64,000 bases of DNA. It comes from Tunturiibacter empetritectus (lineage in GTDB: Bacteria > Acidobacteriota > Terriglobia > Terriglobales > Acidobacteriaceae). The stretch covers positions 310,001 to 374,000 of the forward strand of contig NZ_JACCCU010000001.1 of NCBI RefSeq assembly GCF_013410875.1, read 5' to 3'. Each line of letters begins with the position of its first letter. The first letter of the stretch is position 1. The notes under the pieces were generated by a model that saw only the letters and a program-made list of their open reading frames with translations, was not told the DNA's origin and searched no databases. Below are positions 8,361 through 18,669 of the stretch, piece after piece. A program made the translations under genes and the position numbers.

Positions 8361-9517
8361 CACTCAAACTCCCTATCTTCACTGCCGACTTGCTGACTCG
8401 CCGACTCGCTCGCCTGCTCCTTCTTCCATCCAATCTCCCGCAGCGAGGCCTTCAGCGCCGCCAGTCCAAGCGTTACGTGGTCTTCGACCCCGATAGTGAT
8501 ACGCACAAAACCCACACATCCAGGATCAGTAGATCGATCGCGCAATAGAACACCGTGCCTTCTCATCGTGTCCACCAGCACCGCATGCCTTGGCCCAATA
8601 TTCATCAAGACAAAGTTCGCATGACTGGGAAAGAAGGGAACCCCCAGCTCTCGCAGCCCTTCCATCATGCGCTCTCGGCCAGCACGAACCTGCTCGGTAT
8701 ACCAGGAAAGGTATCCCTCGTCGGCAATCGCAGCTGGCAGACAAGCCAGCGCTACTCCATTCACGTTGTACGGAGAAGACACCTTCCGCACACTCTTCAG
8801 AAGCTCTGCATTCCCAGCCAACATGCCAACGCGCAGATTCGCAAGTCCATAAGCCTTTGAAAACGTCCTGGCCACGATCAGATTCGGCACCGTCGCCAGA
8901 TCTTCCATCGTCGATTCGCCGTGAAAGTGATAGTAAGCCTCATCAACCATCACTACAGCCTGAGGCGCCGCAGCGGCGATCGCCAGTAGGTTCTCCCTGC
9001 TCACTGCAGCACCCGTCGGGTTGTTCGGAGAAGCAATGATGATCAGCTTTGTCTTCTCCGTAATCGCAGACATGAAGCGTTCGAATGGAAACTCCATCGT
9101 CGCATCCGCCTGTACCTTTCGCAGGTGAGGCGTCATCATTTTGACGCTCACGTCATACATAAAAAACGTTGGAGTGGCAATCAGCGCTTCGTCATCCGCC
9201 TCGAGAAACGCCACACACATCAGGTGAATCGCTTCATCGACGCCGTTCGTCAGCAGCACCTGTTCTGTCTTCAATCCGAAGTGCGTTGCGACAATTCTCT
9301 CCACCGGTTCCCTTTCGGGATACTTCGTCAGTCCCTCCGCCGTCAGCGCCAACAACGTCTCCATCACACGCGGCGAGGGAGCGAATGTGTTCTCGTTAAA
9401 GTCCAGGCGTAAAGCATCCCGTCCAGCGAGCGGCGGGTAATACTCCGGCATCTCTAATACTGCTTTACGCGGCTGCACAATATTTTTACCTGTAACCATA
9501 TCGGTAACAAGACTCAT
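8360..9517 (-). CDS. hisC: Histidinol-phosphate aminotransferase HisC
   Basis: 385 residues, class I/II PLP-dependent transaminase. The PLP lysine is Lys221 ([14 protein letters not shown]), with the cofactor-contacting Asn and Asp in SPNNPTG and [10 protein letters not shown]. The ATG overlaps the hisD stop by 4 bases (ATGA). The C-terminal 25 residues are Glu/Ser-rich and beyond the usual fold. Confidence 0.95.
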   Translation of the reverse strand: MSLVTDMVTGKNIVQPRKAVLEMPEYYPPLAGRDALRLDFNENTFAPSPRVMETLLALTAEGLTKYPEREPVERIVATHFGLKTEQVLLTNGVDEAIHLMCVAFLEADDEALIATPTFFMYDVSVKMMTPHLRKVQADATMEFPFERFMSAITEKTKLIIIASPNNPTGAAVSRENLLAIAAAAPQAVVMVDEAYYHFHGESTMEDLATVPNLIVARTFSKAYGLANLRVGMLAGNAELLKSVRKVSSPYNVNGVALACLPAAIADEGYLSWYTEQVRAGRERMMEGLRELGVPFFPSHANFVLMNIGPRHAVLVDTMRRHGVLLRDRSTDPGCVGFVRITIGVEDHVTLGLAALKASLREIGWKKEQASESASQQVGSEDREFE

Positions 9518-10773
9518 CTCATCCTCACCAGCACGCTCTCTGCATGCCCTTTCAGTCCCTCAGCTTCAGCTAGCGTAACTGCATGGGGTCCCATCTTCTT
9601 TAACCCCGCTTTCGTGTACTGCTGAACCGTAATCACTTTTACAAGATCCATCACGCTCAAGCCTCCCCGGATTCGTCCGTAGCGTCCTGTAGGTAACACA
9701 TGATTAGGGCCAGAGACATAATCTCCCATCGATTGCGGCGTGTACTCGCCAACAAAGATGGACCCAGCGTTGCGAACCCACTTCAGATCAGTCTCCGAGT
9801 CAACACTCAGATGTTCCGGTGCGAGCCGATTTGTCAGCTCTTGCGCATCGCGAACCGAAGATGTTACAAATATGCATCCCCGCGCCGCCAAGGACTGCCT
9901 TGCGATGGAATTGCTGCGCGCTCGCAGCTTCACCTCAGCTGCAACGCTTTTGGCCAAAGCTTCTTTACTCGTAATCAAAACCGCCAGCGTCTCCGGGTCG
10001 TGCTCTGCCTGAGCAACCAGATCTGCCGCGATCCCCTCTGCGTCCCCAGATTCACTCGTCACTACAATTTCCGTTGGGCCCGCCGGCATATCGATCCCGC
10101 ACTCATCCGAAACCAACACCTTCGCCGCCGTCACATACAGATTTCCCGGACCAACGATCTTGTCGACTCGCTCAATCGTAGCCGTGCCATACGCCATCGC
10201 CGCAATCGCCTGCGCCCCGCCAACTCGATAAAGTTCCGTCACCCCAGCCAACCAAGCCGCAGCCATCGTCTCTTTTGCAGGCTTCGGCGAGCACACCACA
10301 ATCCGTTCCACCCCTGCGACCTGCGAGGGGATCACCGTCATTAACAACGTTGAAGGCAGCGGATAGCGTCCTCCCGGCACATAGCAGCCAACGCTGCCCA
10401 GTGGCCGCACAATCTGTCCCGTCCTGACTCCATCTACTGGAGAGATCGTCCACTCCCGGGGCAACTGCGCCTCGGCGAACGCCAGAATATTTCCCCGCGC
10501 CACCATCATCGCCGCTTGCAGCGCTGGCGCAGTCGAATCCCATGCAGCCTTCATCTCATCACGAGACACCAGCAGCGACTGACCCTTTGCAAGCCCATCA
10601 AACTCCGCAGCGTACTTCAGTAAAGCTCGATCGCCCCCCCTACGCACCGCTGCGAGAATGCGTCGCACCACCGGCTCCACGCGCGCCGTGTTCATCGCGC
10701 CTCGCCGCTCCAGCGACTCAATCAACGCATCCGCCGCTGCTTTGCCACGGCCAAAGGTCTTTACCATCTTCAT
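9514..10773 (-). CDS. hisD: Histidinol dehydrogenase HisD
   Basis: 419 residues from the ATG at 10773, chosen because GGAG lies 8 bases upstream and because starting further out would overlap the hisG stop. Zinc enzyme that oxidises histidinol to histidine in two NAD-dependent steps. Family segments include VPGGRYPLPSTLLM, DMPAGPTEIV, the AQAEHDPET zinc and catalytic region, and APEHLSV near the C-terminus. Confidence 0.96.
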   Translation of the reverse strand: MKMVKTFGRGKAAADALIESLERRGAMNTARVEPVVRRILAAVRRGGDRALLKYAAEFDGLAKGQSLLVSRDEMKAAWDSTAPALQAAMMVARGNILAFAEAQLPREWTISPVDGVRTGQIVRPLGSVGCYVPGGRYPLPSTLLMTVIPSQVAGVERIVVCSPKPAKETMAAAWLAGVTELYRVGGAQAIAAMAYGTATIERVDKIVGPGNLYVTAAKVLVSDECGIDMPAGPTEIVVTSESGDAEGIAADLVAQAEHDPETLAVLITSKEALAKSVAAEVKLRARSNSIARQSLAARGCIFVTSSVRDAQELTNRLAPEHLSVDSETDLKWVRNAGSIFVGEYTPQSMGDYVSGPNHVLPTGRYGRIRGGLSVMDLVKVITVQQYTKAGLKKMGPHAVTLAEAEGLKGHAESVLVRMR

Positions 10774-10819
10774 CCCGCAACTCCAGAGACAAATCACTAC
10801 CGAATCCAGAAACGATCTT

Positions 10820-11701
10820 CTACAACACAACCTTACTCAGCGGATACTCAACAATTCCAGTAGCTCCCGCAGCCTTCAGCTTCGGAATCACCTCGCGAAC
10901 CAACGCTTCATCCAAAATCGTATTCAGCGCAACCCACTCCTGATCGCTCAGCTGCGACACAGTCGGCGAATTCAACGCAGGTAATTCACCTACGATCTTC
11001 TCCAGATCAGCCTTTCGCGCATTCAGCATCAAACCGACCCGTCCCTGCGCAGCAATCGCTGCATTCAGCATCAGCGAGATATTCTCAATCTTCTCCCGCT
11101 TCCACGCATCTTTGTACGCCGTCTTATTAGCAATCAACTGCGTCTCGCTCTCCATCAGCGTCTCGATAATCCTCAGCCGGTTCGCCCGCAGCGACGAACC
11201 CGTCTCTGTCACCTCCACAATTGCATCCGCTAGCGTAGGAGGCTTCACTTCCGTCGCCCCCCAGCTAAACTCCACCGTCACCGGTATCTTCTTTCCGGCA
11301 AAGTACCGCTTCGTAAACTCAACCAGCTCCGTAGCAATAATCTTGCCCGCCAGATCCTCCGGCTTCTGGAACGGCGAATCCTCTGGCACCGCCAGCACCC
11401 ACTTCACCTTCTGCCGGCTTTGCTTCGAGTACGTCAGACTCGTGACATACTTCACGTCGGTCTCATTCTCAAGCACCCAGTCGTTGCCCGTCAGTCCAGC
11501 ATCGAGCGCCCCATGCTCCACGTACCGCGCCATCTCCTGTGCCCGCACCAGCATGCACTCAATCTCCGCGTCGTCGATAGAAGGGAAGTAGCTCCTCCCG
11601 TTCGCGAAGATCCGCCAACCAGCCCGCTCAAACAGGGCAATCGTCGCATCCTGCAAACTGCCCTTCGGAACTCCCAGCTTCAGTCGCTTCGTCTCGCTCA
11701 C
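10820..11701 (-). CDS. hisG: ATP phosphoribosyltransferase HisG, long form
   Basis: 293 residues from a GTG at 11701 that overlaps the hisI stop (GTGA) and follows GGAGGCGAA. First enzyme of the pathway: condenses ATP with PRPP. The length and the extra C-terminal domain of about 75 residues mark the long, homohexameric form that binds histidine as feedback inhibitor, so no HisZ is needed. The PRPP-binding segment [17 protein letters not shown] is present. Confidence 0.95.
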   Translation of the reverse strand: MSETKRLKLGVPKGSLQDATIALFERAGWRIFANGRSYFPSIDDAEIECMLVRAQEMARYVEHGALDAGLTGNDWVLENETDVKYVTSLTYSKQSRQKVKWVLAVPEDSPFQKPEDLAGKIIATELVEFTKRYFAGKKIPVTVEFSWGATEVKPPTLADAIVEVTETGSSLRANRLRIIETLMESETQLIANKTAYKDAWKREKIENISLMLNAAIAAQGRVGLMLNARKADLEKIVGELPALNSPTVSQLSDQEWVALNTILDEALVREVIPKLKAAGATGIVEYPLSKVVL

Positions 11702-12027
11702 TTCGCCTCCATTGCAATATTCTTCGTAAAGCAGCTCACCGTACCCTCGTGACAAACCAGCCCATCCCCTTCCACTTGCACCTTGAATAGCAGCGCATCG
11801 TTGTCACAGTCGGTCGAGGCTTCAATCACCCGCAGCCGATTGCCGCTCGTCTCGCCCTTCATCCAAAGCTTCTGCCGAGTCCGGCTCCAGAATGTGACAA
11901 ACCCGCTCTCAAGCGTCTTCACGTAGCTCATCTCATTCAAAAAACCGAGCATTAGCATCTCCCCGGTCTTCGCATCCTGAACAATCCCCGGAACCAGCCC
12001 ATCCATCTTTGCAAAATCTATCGTCAC
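11698..12027 (-). CDS. hisI: Phosphoribosyl-AMP cyclohydrolase HisI
   Basis: 109 residues if started at the GTG at 12027 (AAAGGA upstream), which gives the usual N-terminus of about 20 residues before the [10 protein letters not shown] strand. An ATG at 12075 in frame gives 125 residues, but it abuts the T-run of the leader terminator, leaving no ribosome site. Hydrolyses the adenine ring of PR-AMP. Metal-binding residues are in [13 protein letters not shown] and [11 protein letters not shown]. Monofunctional: no HisE domain is fused. First structural gene after the attenuator. Confidence 0.93.
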   Translation of the reverse strand: MTIDFAKMDGLVPGIVQDAKTGEMLMLGFLNEMSYVKTLESGFVTFWSRTRQKLWMKGETSGNRLRVIEASTDCDNDALLFKVQVEGDGLVCHEGTVSCFTKNIAMEAK

Positions 12028-12080
12028 GGTATCGATCCTTTCTGTCTTCCTTGATGCATTCCCTGGCCGCGCCACGCAAC

Positions 12081-12116
12081 AAAAAAGCCCGCTCGCGGTA
12101 TGCGCGTCAGCGGGCC
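12081..12116 (-). terminator. his leader attenuator terminator
   Basis: On the minus strand, GCCCGCT and AGCGGGC pair (12115-12109 with 12093-12087), with an inner CGCG/CGCG stem, and six T residues follow (12086-12081). It lies between the leader peptide stop and hisI, in the position of a transcription attenuator. Confidence 0.85.
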
Positions 12117-12225
12117 TTTCGAAATCCTTAGTAAGCGTTCGTTACTTCGCCACTCCGGACATAGCCGCCAACACGCTCTCTGCGTGATGATGCGAATGGC
12201 CGTGATGGAGGTGCAACCTGCTCAT
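12102..12225 (-). promoter_or_regulatory. his operon attenuator: pause and antiterminator pairings
   Basis: Three mutually exclusive pairings can be read in the minus-strand RNA. Segment 1:2 is CACGC-AGAGA-GCGTG, overlapping the last His codons. Segment 2:3 pairs GCGTGTTGGCGG (12176-12165) with CCGCTGACGCGC (12113-12102), 12 contiguous pairs including wobbles. Segment 3 is also the 5' arm of the terminator. A ribosome stalled at the His codons would cover segment 1, favour 2:3 and so prevent termination, as in the enterobacterial his leader. Confidence 0.8.
12142..12225 (-). CDS. hisL: his operon leader peptide
   Basis: 27 codons starting ATG at 12225, with GGGAG immediately upstream. The peptide begins MSRLHLHHGHSHHHAES and has 7 His in 10 consecutive residues (positions 5-14). 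It ends 26 bases before the attenuator hairpin. The spacing, His codon run and downstream terminator match a classical his leader. The Shine-Dalgarno spacing is short. A possible promoter (TTGACT, 17 bases, TACCCT at 12263-12235) would give a nearly leaderless transcript. Confidence 0.82.
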   Translation of the reverse strand: MSRLHLHHGHSHHHAESVLAAMSGVAK

Positions 12226-12253
12226 CTCCCATTCAGGGTAGCGTTCAAGCCCA

Positions 12254-12282
12254 GAGAAGTCAAACCTTGGAGAAGTCAAACC
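12254..12282. repeat. Direct repeat upstream of hisL
   Basis: GAGAAGTCAAACC occurs twice (12254-12266 and 12270-12282) with a 16-base period. Read on the minus strand, each unit contains TTGACT, a possible -35 box for the his operon, so the pair may be a doubled promoter element or an operator. Confidence 0.45.
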
Positions 12283-12331
12283 GCACCAGCCCGACCGTAG
12301 CTTTAAAGTCAGCAGTCCCGAAACTTGTCCG

Positions 12332-12360
12332 TTGACGCAGCCCGTACACTCTCGTACTCT
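12332..12360 (+). promoter_or_regulatory. Putative sigma70 promoter of the HhH gene
   Basis: TTGACG (12332-12337), a 17-base spacer and TACTCT (12355-12360), 40 bases before the ATG at 12401, which also has AGGAG upstream. Confidence 0.5.
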
Positions 12361-12400
12361 TCCGCTGTAAAGCATTCAGCCCAAAGTAGGAGATTCCAAG

Positions 12401-12709
12401 ATGCTCAATCTGCGCCACAAACTTCTCGCCGCAGCACTATTGCTCTCCGTCGCCCCGATTTTCTCGGTCGCCCAGGGATCCAAAGCAGGCACACCCGCCG
12501 CAGCCGCAGCCACGGCACCGCTGGACATCAACACCGCCACCGCCGACCAACTCAAGGCCTTCCCGGGTATTGGCGATGCCTACTCCAAGCGCATCATCGA
12601 CGGCCGCCCCTACACCGCAAAGAATCAGCTCGTCACCAAGGGCGTCCTCCCGCAGGCCACCTACAACAAGATCAAGGACCAGATCATCGCCAGCCACCCC
12701 AAGAAATAG
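12401..12709 (+). CDS. Secreted helix-hairpin-helix (ComEA-like) protein
   Basis: 102 residues. A signal peptide (about 1-25, ending FSVAQ) is followed by an Ala-rich linker and a single helix-hairpin-helix unit: LDINTATADQLKAFPGIGDA, then YSKRIIDGRPYTAKNQL. This is the DNA-binding domain seen in ComEA, but the protein has no membrane anchor. It may bind DNA in the periplasm. AGGAG precedes the ATG. A terminator follows at 12735. Confidence 0.85.
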   Translation: MLNLRHKLLAAALLLSVAPIFSVAQGSKAGTPAAAAATAPLDINTATADQLKAFPGIGDAYSKRIIDGRPYTAKNQLVTKGVLPQATYNKIKDQIIASHPKK

Positions 12710-12734
12710 GCGCACGTAGAACGCTACACGGACG

Positions 12735-12764
12735 GGCATCCAGGCAAGGATGCCTGTCTCTTTT
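12735..12764 (+). terminator. Terminator after the HhH gene
   Basis: GGCATCC and GGATGCC pair around a 6-base loop, followed by TGTCTCTTTT. Confidence 0.75.
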
Positions 12765-12813
12765 AACCCTCTTCAACCCTTGACATCGCTGCTACCATCT
12801 CTCCAACTGGCCT

Positions 12814-15435
12814 ATGCCCCAGAGATCCGCACGCCTCCAATACTTCTTTCTCGCCCTGGTAGCCGCGTTCGCGCTCCTTCATGCCTACGGTGCTGGAATT
12901 CGCGATTTCGACGTCCTGGTACATGGCCAGTCCATTGTGCAAGCCCCATTCGAAAGTGGCATGCGTTTGGCCACAACGACCAACCTCCGCGAAGAGGCTC
13001 TTGCCGCCGGCCTCAAACCCTTCGATACCGTGCTCACAATCAACGGCCAGCCGTACACCAGCCGCAGTATGCTTCTCGGTCAAATTCGTAGCACTTCGCC
13101 GGGCGACACAATGTCCATTACCTATCGCCGCGGCGCCGACGCAGCAATCAGATCGACGAGCATTCGGCTGGCTGCGGTCCAGTACAGGAAGCGGTCGCCC
13201 CTCGAAAACGCAATCAACGTGGTGGTCCCCGTACTGCCCTTCTTCTGTCTTCTCCTGGGTATGTGGGTGGTCTTTGCTCGTCCGAGAAATCTAAACGCTT
13301 GGCTGATTCTGGGCGTTCTCGGCTACTTCAACGCTCTCATCATCAACCCGACCCTGATCACCGGACCCTATCTTCTGGTCGTCGCTTTGATCTGGAACAT
13401 CGTGGCTCAATCTGCCATGCCAATCTGCCTCATGTTCTTCGGGGTCTACTTTCCCGAGCGTTCACAACTCGATATCAAACTGCCCTGGGTCAAATGGTTC
13501 ATAGCGATTCCGCTCATGCTCCTGACCTCCACGGATTTCATCGCCAACTACGGCGACATGTGGAGCTTTGCTTCGATCTCGTGGATAGCGCCTTATATCT
13601 TCGACATCAACATAGCTGAAAATATCCTCAGCGCCCTGGCAATCAGTTGGTTCTTCTTTAATCTGGGTCCAAAGATCGGGCAGGCTACCGGAGATGCCCG
13701 CCGCCGCCTCCGCATCCTCTACTTTGGGGCTTCTATCGGTCTCACGCCGTTCTTTCTCGTTCTCCTGTACTGCCTCTACAAACGAACCGACTTCGGTCAG
13801 GGCATACCTGAGTGGGTCAATATCGCTGTATTCTTCATTCTTCTTCTGTTCCCGCTCTCTCTTGCTTACGTTGTCGTCGTACAACGTGCAATGGACCTTC
13901 GCATCATCATCCGCCAGGGAACCCGCTACGCCTTCGCCCGCGAATCTCTCACGATGATAAGAGTTGCGCTTGCTATCTGGATGGCCTTCTCCCTCAACGA
14001 CTTCTTCAGACACCCGGATCATCAGCGCAACGACATCATCCGCATCTTCCTCATCATCGGAGTCTTCTTCGCCTTCCGTTTTCTCCTCTCGAATCGCCTG
14101 CAAAAGATGATTGACCAGCGCTTCTTCCGCGAGGCCTACTCCACCGAGCAGCTCCTCTCCGAGCTCTCCGACGAAGCCCGCAACTTCACTGAAGTCACCC
14201 CGCTCCTCGAAACCATCACACGCCGCCTGGGCTCCACCCTCCACATCGACCGCATCGCCGTCTTCCTTCGCTCCGGTGATACCTATCATCTCGAGCTAGC
14301 CACCGGAATGCCCATGGTCGCCGGCGCAGCCCAGATCTTCTCACTCCCGGCGGCCTCAACCACCATCACCACACTCAGCCGCGCCAAAGCCCCCGCCAAC
14401 GTCTATCGCGACGACCCCTCCAGCTGGCTCATCGACGCCACCGACGCCGAACGCAACGCCCTCAACGATCTCTCCACCGAACTTCTCGTCCCTCTGCCCG
14501 GCCGCACCCGTCTCGCCGGAGTCATCGCTCTCGGCCCCAAGAGTTCCCAGGAGCCGTACAGCAAAACCGACCGCCAGCTTCTCCAGACCATCGCCTCCCA
14601 AACCGGCCTCGCTCTTGAAAACGCCGAGCTATTTGAAAACCTCACCACAGAGGTCACTCATCGCGAACGCATCTCCCGCGAGCTCGAGATCGCCCGTGAG
14701 GTTCAGGAGCGCCTCTTTCCGCAGACTTGTCCCAAAGTCTCCGGCGTCGACCTCGCTGGCTTCTGTCGTCCAGCGCAGGTCGTCGGCGGCGACTACTACG
14801 ACTTTTTTCTCCTTCCCTCAACCTCCGCAGACGAAGCTCCTCTCGCTCTCGCACTCGGCGACATCTCAGGCAAGGGCATCTCCGCCTCTCTTGTCATGGC
14901 TAGCCTCCGCGCCAGCCTTCGCAGCATCGCCGGCCTGCGGCAGGGTGATCTGGGTACTCTGATCTCCCGCGTCAACGACATGGTCTATGAGTCCTCCACC
15001 GCCAGCCGCTACGCCACCTTCTTCTACGCCGAATATGATCCCGTCAACCATCTCCTCACCTACGTCAACGCCGGACACAACCCGCCCTACGTCCTCCGTG
15101 GCGCCGAAACCATCGCTCTCGAAGCCACCGGAACGGTAGTAGGCCTTCTCGCTCACTCCGAATACTCCCAGGCCACCCTCCAACTACATCCCGGCGATGT
15201 TCTCCTCGCCTTCACCGACGGCATCTCCGAAGCCATGAACCACAGCGACGAAGAGTGGGGCGAAGACAACATGCTTGCCTCCGCCAGACACCTCCTCTCC
15301 CGCCCCGACTGCACCACAACCGCTGACCAACTCCTCACCTGCATCTTCGACGCCGCCGATAAGTTCACCGACGGAGCTCCTCAACACGACGACATGACTC
15401 TCCTCGTCTGCACCATCGGCCGCACCCACGCTTAG
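12814..15435 (+). CDS. Membrane PP2C (SpoIIE-type) phosphatase with PDZ and GAF domains
   Basis: 873 residues. After one N-terminal helix (about 8-28) comes a periplasmic PDZ-like domain (about 50-125; GLKPFDTVLTINGQPYTSR), then a block of about eight membrane helices (about 130-420), a linker helix, a GAF domain (about 460-610; LALENAELFENL at its end) and a PP2C/SpoIIE phosphatase domain (about 640-870). Metal-binding acids are visible in VVGGDYYDFF, LGDISGKGISASL, FTDGISEA and QHDDMTLL. It is likely an envelope sensor that dephosphorylates a cytoplasmic anti-anti-sigma-type partner. No such partner gene is adjacent. Confidence 0.88.
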   Translation: MPQRSARLQYFFLALVAAFALLHAYGAGIRDFDVLVHGQSIVQAPFESGMRLATTTNLREEALAAGLKPFDTVLTINGQPYTSRSMLLGQIRSTSPGDTMSITYRRGADAAIRSTSIRLAAVQYRKRSPLENAINVVVPVLPFFCLLLGMWVVFARPRNLNAWLILGVLGYFNALIINPTLITGPYLLVVALIWNIVAQSAMPICLMFFGVYFPERSQLDIKLPWVKWFIAIPLMLLTSTDFIANYGDMWSFASISWIAPYIFDINIAENILSALAISWFFFNLGPKIGQATGDARRRLRILYFGASIGLTPFFLVLLYCLYKRTDFGQGIPEWVNIAVFFILLLFPLSLAYVVVVQRAMDLRIIIRQGTRYAFARESLTMIRVALAIWMAFSLNDFFRHPDHQRNDIIRIFLIIGVFFAFRFLLSNRLQKMIDQRFFREAYSTEQLLSELSDEARNFTEVTPLLETITRRLGSTLHIDRIAVFLRSGDTYHLELATGMPMVAGAAQIFSLPAASTTITTLSRAKAPANVYRDDPSSWLIDATDAERNALNDLSTELLVPLPGRTRLAGVIALGPKSSQEPYSKTDRQLLQTIASQTGLALENAELFENLTTEVTHRERISRELEIAREVQERLFPQTCPKVSGVDLAGFCRPAQVVGGDYYDFFLLPSTSADEAPLALALGDISGKGISASLVMASLRASLRSIAGLRQGDLGTLISRVNDMVYESSTASRYATFFYAEYDPVNHLLTYVNAGHNPPYVLRGAETIALEATGTVVGLLAHSEYSQATLQLHPGDVLLAFTDGISEAMNHSDEEWGEDNMLASARHLLSRPDCTTTADQLLTCIFDAADKFTDGAPQHDDMTLLVCTIGRTHA

Positions 15436-15616
15436 TCCGGCCGCAAAAAAGACGCCATCAATAAAAATCGATAAATCCTTCGTAATCCCACAGATGGGTC
15501 ATAACCGCCCTTCACTCTGCCTTCGCCGGCGCGACGAAATCAAGTAGAGTGAAGGCAGGGCAGCCAAAGTTCAACCGACACAGCACCGATGTCCCCTGAT
15601 GTCCTTCTGGATTTAA

Positions 15617-16369
15617 ATGGTTCGACGATCTATGTTCAACATCACTTCACTCGTCCGTCCCATCACCCGTGTCGTTGGAGCCGCAGCGCTCTTGCTCGCA
15701 CTTACCGGTTGCGGCGCCATCATCAGCAGTACCCCCGTGCCCCAGCTGCGCGTCGTCACGGCCTCACCCGACGCTCCTAGACTCGATATCTACCAGGGCC
15801 CCAACGCACTCGCTCACAATCTCGGCTTCGGCACCGTCACCTCCTACATTCCCCTTTCGCCCGGCAACGAAACAATCGCCGCCAACACCGCCGGAACCAG
15901 GCAGGTCCTCTCCGCATCCAAGGCGAACTTCGCGACCTCCGGCCAGTACACGGTTTTGATCGGCAGCACCGCCGCCAGCCTGCAGCAGCTCACCCTCACC
16001 GACCAGAGCCAGCCCGCACCCGCCGGCCAGATCGCACTCCGTTTCCTCAACCAGGCCACCCACTCCGGCCCCATCGACATCTACCTCGTCCCCGCCGGCC
16101 AGAGACTCGTCGCAGTCGCCCCCACCGTCGCCAACACTCTCTTCGGAGCCAACACCGGCTACCTCAACCTCCCGGCGGGCGCCTACTCCTTGGTCGCGAT
16201 GCCCGCCGGAACCATTCCACCCACGCCGTCTCTCGCGATCTACAGCGGCCCTCAGGTCACCTATCCCTCAGGTGCCGCCCGCACCATCATCCTTATCGAC
16301 CCGCAGCAGCCTTCCGCACCTGGCCTCCAGGTCATCACGGCCAGCGACTTTGATCCCGCCGCCAATTAG
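15617..16369 (+). CDS. DUF4397-domain lipoprotein
   Basis: 250 residues from 15617; the ATG at 15632 is an alternative that still leaves a good signal. A hydrophobic segment ends in the lipobox LTGC, so the mature protein should be lipid-anchored. The rest matches DUF4397: LRVVTASPDAPRLDIYQ, a second similar unit IALRFLNQATHSGPIDIYLV, and the PAGAYSLVAMPAGT strand. Function unknown; probably an envelope structural or binding protein. Likely monocistronic. Confidence 0.82.
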   Translation: MVRRSMFNITSLVRPITRVVGAAALLLALTGCGAIISSTPVPQLRVVTASPDAPRLDIYQGPNALAHNLGFGTVTSYIPLSPGNETIAANTAGTRQVLSASKANFATSGQYTVLIGSTAASLQQLTLTDQSQPAPAGQIALRFLNQATHSGPIDIYLVPAGQRLVAVAPTVANTLFGANTGYLNLPAGAYSLVAMPAGTIPPTPSLAIYSGPQVTYPSGAARTIILIDPQQPSAPGLQVITASDFDPAAN

Positions 16370-16559
16370 CCCCGGACCAGTACCGAACGACCCCCTATAA
16401 GCCTCGCGCATACCCTCAGAAAGCTCTAAAGTCGCGGCATTTAAAAAAAATATACTTCTCCGACTCACCACAACACCCGCAAAACCCCTGTGTCTATTCC
16501 CTCCGTAGGCGGCAGCAGCAAGATCGAAGCCGCCGCAGGAAGATCACAGGAGCGCCAAT

Positions 16560-16898
16560 ATGAGCTTTACCAAACTTGCCCTCATCGCCACTCTCACTCT
16601 CGCCCCCGCTGCCATATTCGCGCAGACTCCAACCCCCGGCCAGAACGACTACAACATCAACCAGCGCAAAGGCGACCAGCAGCAGCGCATCGGTCAGGGT
16701 GTTCAGAGCGGCCAACTCACTGCCGGCGAAACCTCGCACCTCGAGCATCAGGAAGCCGGCATCAACCGGGAAGAGCGCGGCATGCGCGCCCAGGACAACG
16801 GCCACCTCACCAAATCCGATCGCCAGACCCTCCACCACCAGCAGAATCAGGAGTCCCGCCGCATCTACCGCGACAAGCACAACAACAAGGCCCGCTAA
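16560..16898 (+). CDS. Small secreted Gln/Arg/His-rich protein
   Basis: 112 residues; the ATG follows CAGGAG. A signal peptide (1-21, ending IFAQ) is followed by a strongly hydrophilic, mostly helical chain rich in Gln, Arg, His and Asn. It has repeated heptad-like units (GVQSGQLTAGETSHLEHQEA, then LTKSDRQTLHHQQNQESRRI). Similar small periplasmic proteins are common in Acidobacteria and Proteobacteria, without known function. Confidence 0.75.
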   Translation: MSFTKLALIATLTLAPAAIFAQTPTPGQNDYNINQRKGDQQQRIGQGVQSGQLTAGETSHLEHQEAGINREERGMRAQDNGHLTKSDRQTLHHQQNQESRRIYRDKHNNKAR

Positions 16899-16971
16899 TA
16901 CGGTGCAACTTCAACTGAAAACCTGAACACTGAATCAATCTGCCTAGTTCTCTCCATGCAGCAAAACAAAA

Positions 16972-16999
16972 GGGCCGCCGAGGAACTCCTCAGCGGCCC
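16972..16999. terminator. Bidirectional terminator after ahcY
   Basis: GGGCCGCCGAGG and CCTCAGCGGCCC pair with one mismatch around AACT. A-rich sequence precedes and TTTGTTT follows, so the hairpin can stop both convergent genes (small secreted protein and ahcY). Confidence 0.85.
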
Positions 17000-17017
17000 T
17001 TTGTTTCGTCTTGAAGT

Positions 17018-18466
<1,449 letters not shown>

Positions 18467-18669
18467 GTCTAAAAACCTCAAAATGCTGAATTTTTACTTA
18501 CTCCAGAATACCATCGCAGCTTTTCTCCCTCGTGAAATAGGCGCAGTAGCGATTTGCCCTATCGAACTCTTCCTGAGTCTTTTCAGTGAGATGACCAGGC
18601 CTGGACTTGTCACCCAGAATTTCGGCAATCAATGAGCAACAAAACTCATAAGGCAGGAATGCTTAGCGA

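Noticed and set aside
18467..18669. Possible SAH riboswitch upstream of ahcY
   Set aside because: The region was read for the SAH riboswitch core but no matching segments were seen.
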